Assembly (NCBI GenBank): GCA_914767715.1
Contig: OU612071.1
Coordinates: 13,253,493 to 13,313,492 of the forward strand
Source: Membranipora membranacea
Lineage: Eukaryota > Bryozoa > Gymnolaemata > Cheilostomatida > Membraniporidae
Length of the DNA: 60,000 bases
Reading direction: 5' to 3'
The notes under the pieces are model-generated. The model searched no databases, was not told the DNA's origin, and saw nothing but the letters and a program-made list of their open reading frames with translations. The position numbers were made by a program, and so were the translations under genes. Within the stretch, counting starts at the first letter, position 1. Every line of letters begins with the position of its first letter. Below are positions 23,346 to 43,366 of the stretch, piece after piece.

Positions 23346-24490
23346 CTAGTGGTGGCAAGGTTGCGACAACATATCCTGACACTTAATACCACGTGGGGTG
23401 CTGGTAGGAGGTTTTAGGTTTTTAACACGGGTTTGTGCAACCAATTTAACACATAGCTACGACGTGTTAACCCCGACACCAGTTTATTAGGGATGAAGCA
23501 GTGTTCAATTGTCATAAATTCTTACGCACACCTTAGACATCCCTAAAAATACATGTATTCATATAGCTCAAAAGAAGTTGCTTGGGCACATTATATAATA
23601 TCGTAAGCGTAATAATTCCAGAGTACAGTTGTAATCCGTTAATGCACTGGTGAGCAGACTGCACCGTGTACAGCCGTCATATGTTTTGTTAACAAACACA
23701 ATGCAGGCCCATTGTAATCATGGAGTTAACTGTAAATCCTTGTTCTTAGCAATCAAATGCTTTGTTGTGAAAGTTCGTAGGTCAATCAAGCACAACTGAC
23801 CAATGACACTCGGACGCGTAGCAGTCAACCCACTAGTCGTGGGAATGCTCCGCTTCAAGGATACTAAGCTAATAAGGTCATTGACCTCAAGCATATAGCT
23901 AATAAAATTGTGTTACTGAAGGAATACGCCATAGTGTGCCTTAGTATTTAGCCAAGCAAAACATAGCCTATGGTCCAAGCACATTAAGATAGATATCAGC
24001 ATATTGCAGTTACTCCACAATTTGAATATATATTAAACCCTAATCTAAAGATACAGTTGCATGACAAATTTTTGTCATGGTATAGATAATTATTACTAGG
24101 GTCAATTACATTACAACCAGTTAGTGCATATACTGCCAGTGTATACAACACGACTTCTATCAGTGAATTTATCACTCCAAATCCTCACAACAAAAAATAT
24201 TGATATATAGATTAAAAAACATGTAATCCAGGTGGTTGATTTCACAGGGGATTTTGACAAAAAAGAACTCATGTCCTAAGACTGAGTGCCTTTGTACCAA
24301 GAGTTGATGTTTGAATCCTGTTGAGGTTATTAGACGCTATTTGAAAACCACAGCTAGGTTAAGTTGCAAAAAATTGAAAATTACCTTTGATTAGTGGTTG
24401 GCGTTATTATAGTTAATGTCCCATAAAATTCAAGGAGTGCCAAGTTCTCAAAGTATCATGCCAAAGTTATTAGACAGCATTTGAATACCA
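23346..24490. other. Gene-free stretch
   Basis: No exon recognised. About 24,120-24,340 (TGTAATCCAGGTGGTTGAT) resembles 26,700-26,960 and, inverted, 27,370-27,590. These are pieces of the repeat family that dominates 24-30 kb. Confidence 0.5.
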
Positions 24491-24498
24491 GAACTAGG

Positions 24499-24898
24499 CA
24501 GTGGCGTATATTAGCACTCACGTGAGTGGCTGAATAGCTCAGTGTGTAGAGCGTTTGCCTAATAATCACTGTCAATAAGATTGTTGTGGGTTCGAATCCC
24601 ATCAAGGACAGTTTTTTTTCAAATGGGTGCTTTATAACTGGAGCATTTTTACCGTAATCTTCTACTGCTATTGAGTTGTTTTCTGAAAGTACCCAACAGC
24701 TCAGTGAGCTATTGAAATACCTCTCTGCTTGCACTATTTTGCTACCGATATGCAAAAATTTCCGTGGTGGGAGGGCGCTTAAGCGCCCCTCCCACACCCT
24801 CCCTGCCACGCCTACGGCGTGTGGATCGGGCTGCGCCCGATTATAATGCTCATCTCTGAAAAGTCAGTGAGTGAAATTTTTTAGAATATACGCCCCTG
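24499..24898 (+). mobile_element. hAT-like non-autonomous transposon (400 bp)
   Basis: Terminal inverted repeats CAGTGGCGTATATT and (complement of the right end) CAGGGGCGTATATT match at 13 of 14 positions. The element is flanked by an exact 8-bp duplication GAACTAGG (24,491-24,498 and 24,899-24,906). Eight-base duplications with CAGNG termini are typical of the hAT superfamily. Inside, 24,530-24,680 is a tRNA-like head with a T8 run and a tail shared with the SINE at 15,526, so a SINE appears embedded in the transposon. GC-rich hairpins at 24,770-24,840 (GGGCGCTTAAGCGCCC and others) are unlike the surrounding AT-rich DNA. No transposase. Confidence 0.85.
24530..24680 (+). mobile_element. tRNA-derived SINE, family D, copy 2 (inside the hAT element)
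   Basis: GAATAGCTCAGTGTGTAGAG (A box) and TTGTGGGTTCGAATCCCATC (B box), then a run of eight T at 24,612-24,619, then GGTGCTTTATAACTGGAGCA. The would-be acceptor stem does not pair, so this is not a functional tRNA gene. The T run would be a Pol III terminator in the middle of the element. Confidence 0.6.
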
Positions 24899-25047
24899 GA
24901 ACTAGGATAAAGTAGCCCATAAGTCCCATAAAATTCAAAATTATGCTTTGAGAGCCAGCCAAGCATGTTTCCGCTCAGCAAAACATTCACCAAACCTGCC
25001 AATAGTTCTATTTCTGAATGTTTCATCAATCAATAACACTATTGCAA

Positions 25048-25239
25048 CAGGGCTGTAGTTTTAGGGGAGGCAGAGAGGCACTGCCTCCCCTAGACAGCTA
25101 AATACAATAAAACACTATAATTGAACTTCCATTTGCTTAATATATGCCTCAATTTGCTCGGAGAGGAAATTACTGGTAATGTCTCAGACACGGCTCAGAC
25201 TTTTGTCTCCCCTACCATTTTTTCTAAACTTAGGGCTTG
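25048..25239 (-). mobile_element. M5 family MITE, copy 9
   Basis: Starts CAGGGCTGTAGTTTTAGGGG and ends CTAAACTTAGGGCTTG. It has the family interior but no clear flanking duplication (left TGCAA, right TTTAT). Confidence 0.75.
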
Positions 25240-25244
25240 TTTAT

Positions 25245-26430
25245 CCCGTTTAATGTTTTTTTAACCCACACATCAAATGGGCATAGTGGTACAAATGTTG
25301 AAGGCAAGAACTATGGTGATTGTTCACAAATTTGGTTTGTGTTACTGGATAGGGTCATACATATTTTTAGAGCTCTATTTAGTTTCCGAATATTTCATCG
25401 TGTTTTTCAACTGTAAGCTTCCGCCTATCTGAGATGATCAAGAGGAAGCAGTTGACATTCATTATGCTTTTTTGGACTCACAAGGAAGTTTCCCAAAATC
25501 CTAACCATATGACCCAAACAAAATACTGGCATTCATATACTCAAAATAAGTTGCTTTAAAATGGTAAAAGATGAAGATTCTGATCTCAAAAGTTCAAACC
25601 AAAATGATTCCATTCCACTATCTGTTACATCAACTGTTTTTCAATATGGAATGTTTGCATTTGCACTCCTGATGCTATGCTCTTGCAACATGATTGTAAA
25701 AAGCTTTCCAGTTTATCTGATAGCATGTCAGCGCTACAATCCCTTCACAATCAAGTACTAGGAACTAAGACCAAACCAGACTGTGTGGAAAATAAATATA
25801 AACCGACCAAAAACTGTATAAGCCAACTGGCCCGAACTAACCATCTAGACTTCTTGAAGGTGCCTGGGCGCACAGGTATCAAGGGTTATGAGCCGGCTGA
25901 TGAACTCCCTAACCTTGTTGTGGCGCTTGACAAAATGGGGCCCAACCCTGTCCACTGTTCCTTTGAGCCACGTCAAAGCCCAAACAAAGAAATGTATGCA
26001 GAAACAGGTGCATTCAAAATGGCTCCAAACCCAAAATCGTATAGCACTAAAGATTGTTTGCACACCCTAAACATGAAGAGCCTTTCAAAATCAAAAATTC
26101 CAAATATACGCAAACCACTCATCGCACACACAATCAACACAATCACAGGCAATGGACAGTGAAGGTCGGACGGGGGAAAGATTAGCCGATGGGCCCTCAT
26201 GTCTTGGTTGTGGTGCAAACCTAGATGACTATATTCAGTATGTTTACCGTTGTCCTAAATACAATAGCATTGGATAATCATCCAGGAAACCAAAATATGC
26301 ATAGAGGTTCCTGATCTTGCTGATGTCATTCATCAGTCATACAAGTTTGGTAACCATAAGAAGCAAGAGCAAACTTGCTTACATGGGCCTTTGAGTACCA
26401 TGGGTACCTGTACTTGTACACTAATAATGC
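25245..26430 (+). repeat. Left arm of a large inverted duplication
   Basis: Matches the complement of 29,450-28,555 and then of 27,910-27,560, in the same order, with moderate divergence and indels. Shared landmarks include CTTCCGCCTATCTGAG, AGAGGAAGCAGTTGACA, CCACTATCTGTTAC, AATGGCTCCAAACC and GGAAACCAAAATATGCAT. The arm contains a 161-codon open frame (25,677-26,162). Confidence 0.7.
25677..26162 (+). pseudogene. Repeat-encoded open frame, family not recognised
   Basis: 161 codons with no motif I recognise. The preceding frame (from 25,561) carries SIPLSVTSTVFQY in another phase. In the inverted copy at 29,101-28,889 the equivalents are fused in one frame (VFQYEMFAIATAVVIILQ, then HDCEK). 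The present copy therefore looks frameshifted near 25,670, and the family once encoded a longer protein. The conserved run from QHDC to about position 26,162 is kept in pieces in both arms. It may belong to a transposon or to a dead host-gene family; I cannot say which. Confidence 0.4.
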
Positions 26431-27560
26431 AATCATGCTGTACTATCCCCATTGATGACAAAACAAGACAACTTGTTTTAAGACAATATATGTGTTAACC
26501 AACCAAGACATAGGCTTTAGTCAAAACATATGGTAGACATCAGTGAATTACATAAACCTCCAAGATCGAAATGTAAATAAAACTTTATCTGTAGACAAAT
26601 TGTCATCTTGTTAGGTCTGACAGCATAACTGCCGTCCATTGCTAAAACATGCACAATAGTACAAACTGGAATACCAGTATAAGTTCTCTGAAACTACTAG
26701 GAATAGTTACAAGCAGCCAGTGTATATCTTTCCAGTGAAAGCAACATTGCATCTATCAGTTTATCTTTCACTCGAACCTCTCACTGAATAATATTTTAGC
26801 TTTACTATCGATCAAAAAGTATGTAATCCAGGCGCCTGAATCGATAGGGGATTTGCCACCAAATAAATTATATTCTGAGACTGAAGCGATTAGGCGAGTA
26901 GAAGCAGTTGCTGGGTGCATTTGTACCTGGAGTAGATGTTTGGCTATCCAGCCCCTGATTCCAGTATATTTTGTAGCAACCTTGCCACCACCAGATTTCC
27001 CCCACTGGGTTAGATCAAGCTCACGTAGCTCACCCCAGATACACTACAGCATATCGTGCCTACACATTATAGCCTACAAATAGATTCTAGATCTAGTGAG
27101 AATTCCTTTGATGTCACACTTTTTGTTACAAAACAAGAACCAAACAATTTTGTGAGCATATCCGGAAATAGAACTCATGGCAGGTTCGGCGGATGTTTTG
27201 CTGAGGGGAAACGTGCTTGGCTGGCTCACGAAGCATAATTTATAAATTGCATGGGACATTTACTATACATTTTTCTGCTACTTTTTCCTATTCAAATGTT
27301 GTCTTATATCCTTGGCATGGATTTTTGGGAACATGGCACTCCTTGAAGACTTGAATATCCAAACATCAACTACAGGTACAAATATACCCAGCAACTGCTT
27401 CTAGTGGCCTAATAACTTCAGTCTCAGAAAGTAATTTCTTTGGTGTCAAAGCCCCTATCAAACCAAGCACCTGGATTACACTTTCCTTTATCGATGGTAA
27501 AGTCGAAATATTATTCAGTAAGGGTTTCAAGTTAACGGTAAACTGATAGATCCAATGTAC
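26430..27560. repeat. Spacer between the duplicated arms, itself made of repeat pieces
   Basis: 26,700-26,960 and the complement of 27,590-27,370 match each other (ATCGATAGGGGATTTG-like and GAAGCAGTTGCTGGG blocks). The spacer therefore continues the inverted symmetry around a centre near 27,170. 26,975-27,050 is an inverted copy of 23,300-23,360. No gene seen. Confidence 0.55.
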
Positions 27561-29450
27561 TATCAGTGTACAGGTACAGGTACCCATAGTACTCAAAGGC
27601 CAAGAAAATCAAATTTACTCTTGCGTCTGATGGTTACCAAACTTGCATAACTGACGTATGAAGTCAACAAGATCAGGAACTTCGATGCATATTTTGGTTT
27701 CCTGGATGACAGTTGGTTTATCCAGATGTGAGTGGTTTCTGGAAATTTTCCAATGCTCTATTGTATTTGGGAAAATAGTAAACATAGTGAATGTAATCAT
27801 CTAGGTTTGTACCACAACCAAGACATAAAGGCTCATCAGCTAATCTTACTTATGTAGTACTGGTATGAACCCCTCCCAGACTCTTGCCCCCTCCCCGTCT
27901 GACCTTAAAGGCCAATGCCAGTGAAGTTCTAAGTGTTGTCATGTTTTACTTTAGGTGATGAGCTTTCAGATGAGCCATTGGACAAGATTCTACACCTACC
28001 ACAACCAGATCTGCTGATCCTCAAAGAACTCCATCAAACAGTCAATAAATTCAGTCACATTGAGAAACCATTTAAATGTCTTTGGCCTTCTGACGTCATA
28101 GACAGTGTTTAACATTTGCCACTAATGGTTTTTACTGTTTGTATTATCCATTGTTATTTGATTGTTCCTAGCAAAAATATCCAATAAAAAATGAGGTGAT
28201 TGTATCCTGATATCTTATTCACTCATTCCAAAGTTTTTGAGGGGATCTGTACCATCACTACCCTAATATTTGGATTGCTCTGAAGCAATACCACTGGCAA
28301 GAAAAGTTGGCACCCGTAATGTATTTTAATGAATAGGAGCTCAAACTAAAATTTTTTTATTGGCCCTTACATGGAGCTAAGATCACCAAAGAATCCTACG
28401 TTCTAGAGAGTCCATTTATTCACATCCGGTATCACAGTAATTAAGAAAACACTGCTTGTGACATCATGAGCTGGGACCATGACTGTTTTCATGAAGCATC
28501 AGCTTTGAGCATCGAGAGATCTGCCTGTGTTAGGTGTAGAGTTTTGGGTATTCACTTTCACTATCTGTTGCCTGTGATTGTGTTGATTGTTTGTGAAATA
28601 AGTGGTTTGCCTATATCTGATATTTTTGAAACGCTCTTCATATTGAGGGTGAGCAAAAAATCTTTCGCGCTATACAATTTTTGGTTTGGAGCCATTTTGA
28701 ATGCATTTGTTTCTGCAACACAAGCTTCATTTGGGCTTTAATGTTGCTTAAAGGAACAGGGGACAGGGTTGGGACCACATTGTGTCAAGCGCCGCACCAA
28801 TGTTAGCGATAACATCTGTCCGCTCATAAACCTTGATACATGTGTGTCCAGGCGCCCATAAGAGGTGTAGATGGTTAGTTTGGGACAGTTAATTTATACT
28901 TTCCATACAGTCTAGTTTGGTCTGAAAGGATTGTCGCGTTGACATGCTTTCAGATGAGATGGAAAACTTTTCACAATCATGTTGCAAGATTATAACAACA
29001 GCAGTGGCAATTGCAAACATTTCATATTGAAAAACAGTTGACGTAACAGATAGTGGAATGGAAACATTTTGTTTTGCAATTTTGGAGATCAGCATATTCA
29101 TATTTTACCTTTTTAAATCAACTTATTCTCAGATATATGAATGCCAGTATTTGGTTCGGGTCGATGAGTTGTGATTTTAGGAAAGTTGCTACTGAGGCCA
29201 AGAAATCATGATGATTGTCAACTGCTTCCTCTTAATCAACTCAGATAGGCGGAAGCTTTCAGGTATAACAACCTGCGGTGGAAAAACACGATGAGATATT
29301 TGGTACTAAATGGAGGTATGAAAATATATATGACCCTATCCAATGTCACAAACAAATTTGTGAACAAATACTAAAGTTCTTGCCTTCAGTATTTGTACAA
29401 CTATGCCCATAAGATGTATGGGTTAAAAACATTAAATGGGTTAATATTTT
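27560..29450 (-). repeat. Right arm of the large inverted duplication
   Basis: Complement of the left arm, interrupted at about 27,910-28,555 by roughly 650 bp that is absent from the left arm. The arm encodes, on the minus strand, the 70-codon frame at 29,101-28,889, which aligns with the left-arm frames. Confidence 0.65.
27955..28112 (+). CDS. Possible orphan terminal exon
   Basis: An acceptor-like TTACTTTAG at 27,946-27,954 opens a frame of 52 codons to TAA at 28,110-28,112, with a canonical AATAAA at 28,183-28,188. The peptide begins DELSDEPLDKILHLPQ and contains KELHQTVNKF and KCLWPSDVIDSV near its end. It lies in the 650-bp segment that only the right arm has. I cannot find matching upstream exons on the plus strand, so it may be a captured gene fragment, a pseudogene, or part of an autonomous transposon. 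Family unknown. Confidence 0.35.
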
Positions 29451-29454
29451 GTTA

Positions 29455-30560
29455 CTGATTGATGAAACATTCAGAGCTCTTGGCAGGTTTGGTGGATGTT
29501 TTTCTGAGGTGAAACGTGCTTGGCTGGCTCTCAAAGCATAATTTTGAATTTTATGGGACATTAACAATACATTTTTTGGCACATGGTTACATTATTGATG
29601 CATTTCAAATAAAGAGATATGCAAGCCATTGCAAAAGCTGAAAAGGTTTTCACTCTAACAGACAGGAAATTTGGTTTGGAGCCATTGTTTGAGCTGGGAA
29701 CTTGACAAAAGCTAAAGAGATGACTTTTTGCCGCAACCTGGGAGCAGTTACAAGATTTAATTTTAACTAGGAAGCATGATAGCATAATGTGTCAAATTGG
29801 ACACAGAAGTTTAAAGAAGGATGTTGACGAATTTGTGCTCCCACTGATCCATGAGAATATAACTCCAGTTGTGGGTCTAATTCTTGGAGTAAATGATACC
29901 ACCAGATTGACACTAATAGCATTAAGGCAATAACATTAGTCTCAGAAGGATCACACATGACTACACAACTTCAAAGTTTAGAACAATTTGCCATACGAAA
30001 CGATACAACCAAATGTGGGCCTTTAATTGTAGCAGTTCTTAATCTGCATATAAGAGAAATTTTTTGTCCTATTACAATGCAGCAGCTTTGACAGAATGTC
30101 AAATTAAAAGAAATATTGAGTTCTGATGTTATCAGCATTGTAATGTGATTGTTCATAAATTTCATGATACACAATACAGAATGCACAAAAAAGTTGTGTT
30201 GCGATGCTTTTGAATTATTTGCGAGTCGAATCATTCTGTTGAGTGTTGATGCAGCGAAAACTAAGCGCAACAGAGTCTCTGCCATTCAAGTCTGATTTCA
30301 TGGTGGGAGGTATGCTGAATTTAAACAGTAAATTTTGAAATTAGAATCAAATTTGACATCTGCTCGTTGCGTCAAGATCATTAAGAAAATTTTCTGATAA
30401 AGCCAAAAAAATCTAGTCATCAAATTTTTTTGAAGTAATATGTGCGAACCCGAAACTTTTTGTTGATCAAGAATCAATGGCTGACATTTGTTGCATTGTT
30501 TATTTTTGAAGACTTCCGCAGTTTGGGGGTACACACAGAATTGGCAACTCACCAGCAATT
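29455..30560. other. Repeat remnants and upstream region of the membrane-protein gene
   Basis: 29,470-29,580 (GGCAGGTTTGGTGGATGTTT, then CGTGCTTGGCTGGCTC) also occurs at 27,180-27,240 and, inverted, at 20,040-20,100 and 24,950-25,010. No exon recognised. The promoter of the gene at 30,565 should lie here, but I cannot place it. Confidence 0.45.
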
Positions 30561-30564
30561 GAAA

Positions 30565-32196
30565 ATGATGATTCCCCTGATTTTAACACTATGTCTACTG
30601 ACTCCAATAACTGCACAAACATCAACACCTGGTGAGTTCAATACATAAGCTTGCATTCTTAGGGCAATATCAATCAATAATCGAATCAATCTTTTATAAT
30701 GGCTCCAAAATTTCCTTGAAGATTTCAGAGTTATGCATTTTCTGTGAACTAGCATTTATTCTGCAATCAGCAATATGTTCTGAGTATAGAATGCAGGGTA
30801 TTTATATATTGAACAGAACTGTGCAATACATTTTTATTTGATGCGCATTGTGTAACACAAAAGTATTTTGCATTTTATGCTCAGATTTGTCACAACACTC
30901 GCAATACTAACTGGTGTGTGTAAATAAACATTTATGTCAAATCATTGCCATGCTTCCATGCATATGTGTTTAATGGAAAGTAGAAATTGATTGAACAGAC
31001 CATATTCATACGACAGCCATGTCATATGTAGGGAGTTTGCAGGATTTAGAAACTAAATTACGTGTAAATTGGTTACATGCACTGCTGTGATGATGGCTAT
31101 TTTGAGACAATAATTCCAAGCTTCAAAGCCAGTTTAATAGGATAATGATGTTTTGTCGCCATTTTTCTGTGTTTTTCCCATCACAGAAGTGATAATTCTA
31201 TGAACACACTGGCAAAGATATAACAATTTGATCGTTGCTCTATGAATTTTAGGTTTCCCTTCTGAACTTTCCAAAACAACAGTTGTGTACTACAAACCGC
31301 GCACGAATGCCTCAGACTGGCTTGGTGTGAAAACATCTCCAGGAGATACTGTTGAAGGTGCCCGAATGAAGTTCAATGACCGCAAAGGGAAATCTAAGGC
31401 TAAAGCATTGATCAAGGTGAATAACTTCAGTCGATGGGACCTTTCCCATGTTCAGTATCGCATAGATAGGGGCGGAACATCAGAGATACCAATAACAATA
31501 AAATCTGGTACGAGTGAAGCGCTTACTGCCCAGCAGATCGGACATGCTTATCGCTTCACAGAAGGTGTAATCGCTTGGTACTTCACTGGATATGTATGTG
31601 TGTTCCAATGGAAAGTAGAAGGGAAGTTTATGGAAAGAAAAGTTGGGAATTTTTTTGGAGTTGGATGCATTGTTACTGATGTCGTTCTTGAAGAAAACAA
31701 AATTTTGAACAATATGAATCCTGATGAGAATGACAAGCCTTTCATGAAATACTCTGTAATCCCGGCTACTCACAAATATTTACAATTTTGCAATGATGAT
31801 CTTTGCTTTCGGTTTTCGGGAGGTAAGGATCATCAAACTCCCTGCGATCTTGACATAGTTCCTCGTAACGTTAGCAATACAGCTAAAAGATTCTCTGAAG
31901 ATGTACTCCAGGCAGACTTAGATACTCTGTTTGAGATGGGAATATGCACTGCTGGAACCATTTCCTCTGATTACCCAACACCAAGATTTTCCTACTCAGG
32001 AATGGGCAATGGGGGTTTTGGAACCATTTTGGCTATGGGTGCAGTCGTTGTGATCTTGGCAATTATCGTCCCAGTTATGAAAATACGCTGTCAACCAAAA
32101 CTGAAAGGAACTGCGGATACCGATCCAACAGGATTTCCTGATCCTAATACAAATGGAGCTGCCGATGCCATAACAGCAAGCGCCGAGCAATCGTGA
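30565..32196 (+). CDS. Type I membrane protein with a possible actinoporin-like ectodomain (2 exons)
   Basis: Exons 30,565-30,631 and 31,253-32,196 join in frame to 336 codons plus TGA (donor G|GTGAGT, acceptor TTTTAG). Residues 1-18 are a signal peptide (MMIPLILTLCLLTPITAQ). The ectodomain has N-glycosylation sequons at N41 (NAS), N80 (NFS) and one more (NVS). A single transmembrane helix lies at about 279-299, followed by a short basic stop and a 34-residue Pro/Asp/Thr-rich tail. Residues 74-161 follow a spacing I associate with actinoporin-like cytolysins: a Val-Asn strand, a Gly-Thr-Ser turn, a proline before IKSG, then GVIAWY, an aromatic FQW strand and an FFGVG turn. This is a weak match by eye, and such proteins are normally soluble. 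The call could be wrong; an adhesion or receptor protein is an alternative. An upstream in-frame ATG at 30,442 is less likely as start because it would bury the signal peptide. Confidence 0.7.
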
Positions 32197-32810
32197 TTGG
32201 TATTGCAGTGCTTCGATCAGACCTTTAATCAGCTTTCAACTATGTTCATTTTTATTTTTGCTTTTCACTATTATCTAACAGGCATTGTTACATTTCTTGT
32301 GCGCTAATATATTTCACATGATTCCAAACACAACTAGCGAATTTGCTTTATCATTCATCCCATAAATACAACCCACATAAATCAATGTTGGGTAAAACCA
32401 CTTATAAACATGCTATGTCAAAGGGTACAACAGAAACAACATTTGGTGAAAAAAAAAGGGTTAATCGCCACGCATACTTTGGTCACTAGAGAATGATGTT
32501 GGGAACCATGTCCTCTCATAGTGTCCCGATCATCTCTAACCTGGCAAAACACAACTCTTCTTTGTCAAGCAGACAGCAAAATATTCATTATAAACCAGTA
32601 GCAATGTGGGTTAAACTCATAAGCAAGTAAATTCTGGTTATCATCATTATGCACAAACACTCATGATCTCTCCGAGATCCGGTACTGCCAATTAAATCTC
32701 TATCGCATCTGAAAAGAAATCAAAGCTTAATTCCCATAATTGGCCTGACTTCCGGCATGCTCTTAAAAGCAAAGCCCAGAGCAAATATGAATTCCGCTGA
32801 ACCATTTTCT

Positions 32811-32816
32811 AATAAA
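32811..32816 (+). terminator. Polyadenylation signal for the membrane-protein gene
   Basis: AATAAA 615 bp after the stop codon, with a second at 32,942-32,947. The region 32,197-33,660 has no coding exon and separates this gene from the convergent NDOR1-like gene. Confidence 0.4.
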
Positions 32817-33426
32817 GTGTAGGCTAGGCAGGCTAACCATTTGAATTATATATTTCAGACTTTTTAAATTATGAATGAATAGTTAATGTTTGGATGAATT
32901 TGGGTTTGTTTTTAATTAAAAAGGTTCAAGGTACAGTAGGCAATAAAAACAAACATCTAAAGATCAACGAAATTTAATTTCCTTTTTTAACTCTTTTGTT
33001 TTAATGCCGCAATTCAAACATTGTGTTACATGTCGCTAACATTGCTAATTGAACAGATTAACAAATTGTGCTCAAGCAGAAAAAAGCTTACCCTATCAAA
33101 AAGTCAACAGATTGACCACCCATGGCCTGGGTTATTGTGCCTTACTGGAAAAGGAGCAATAAAATACTAGCACAAGTCATTCCCTGAAAGAGAAGTGAGC
33201 GCATATGGTGCGAACATCAGATTTGATTTATTATTTCAAAATCCACTATCAGTAGAAGGAGAAAGGTAATGCCATGGTACAAAGTCCGCCCAGACAACTA
33301 AGCACTGACATCAAAGAAGTCATTGAAATGGTAATCACTGCTGTCGACAACCTGATCTTCAGCTGTATGTCTGTCATCTCTCACTCATGAAAAAAAGAAA
33401 TCGACTTTTCTAAGCAGTGCATTGTT

Positions 33427-33432
33427 TTTATT
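33427..33432 (-). terminator. Polyadenylation signal for the NDOR1-like gene
   Basis: TTTATT on the plus strand is AATAAA on the minus strand, 234 bp beyond the stop codon at 33,666. This is the closest good candidate. Confidence 0.45.
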
Positions 33433-33665
33433 ATCACTATTATATGGTCTGGTACACACTATTGTAGATATAGTATTTTCGTATTGTATTCTGTCCACTT
33501 AACTAGTTTTCCTTACTTGACTATCGGAGCAGGTTATTGAGTTGCAACAATACCAGATATGAGTAGTTTTGGTATAAAATGTATTCACATACGAGGACAA
33601 CAATGGTGATTGCCACAAAAAGGGCCTCAACATTGACACTCTGAAGCTTGACAGTTATACAATGA

Positions 33666-43366
<9,701 letters not shown>

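Noticed and set aside
24530-24615. A functional tRNA gene
   Set aside because: A and B boxes and a T run are present, but the acceptor stem cannot pair and the same head-tail arrangement occurs as a SINE at 15,526.
30442-30564. Upstream start for the membrane protein
   Set aside because: In frame, but would place about 41 residues before an otherwise ideal signal peptide.
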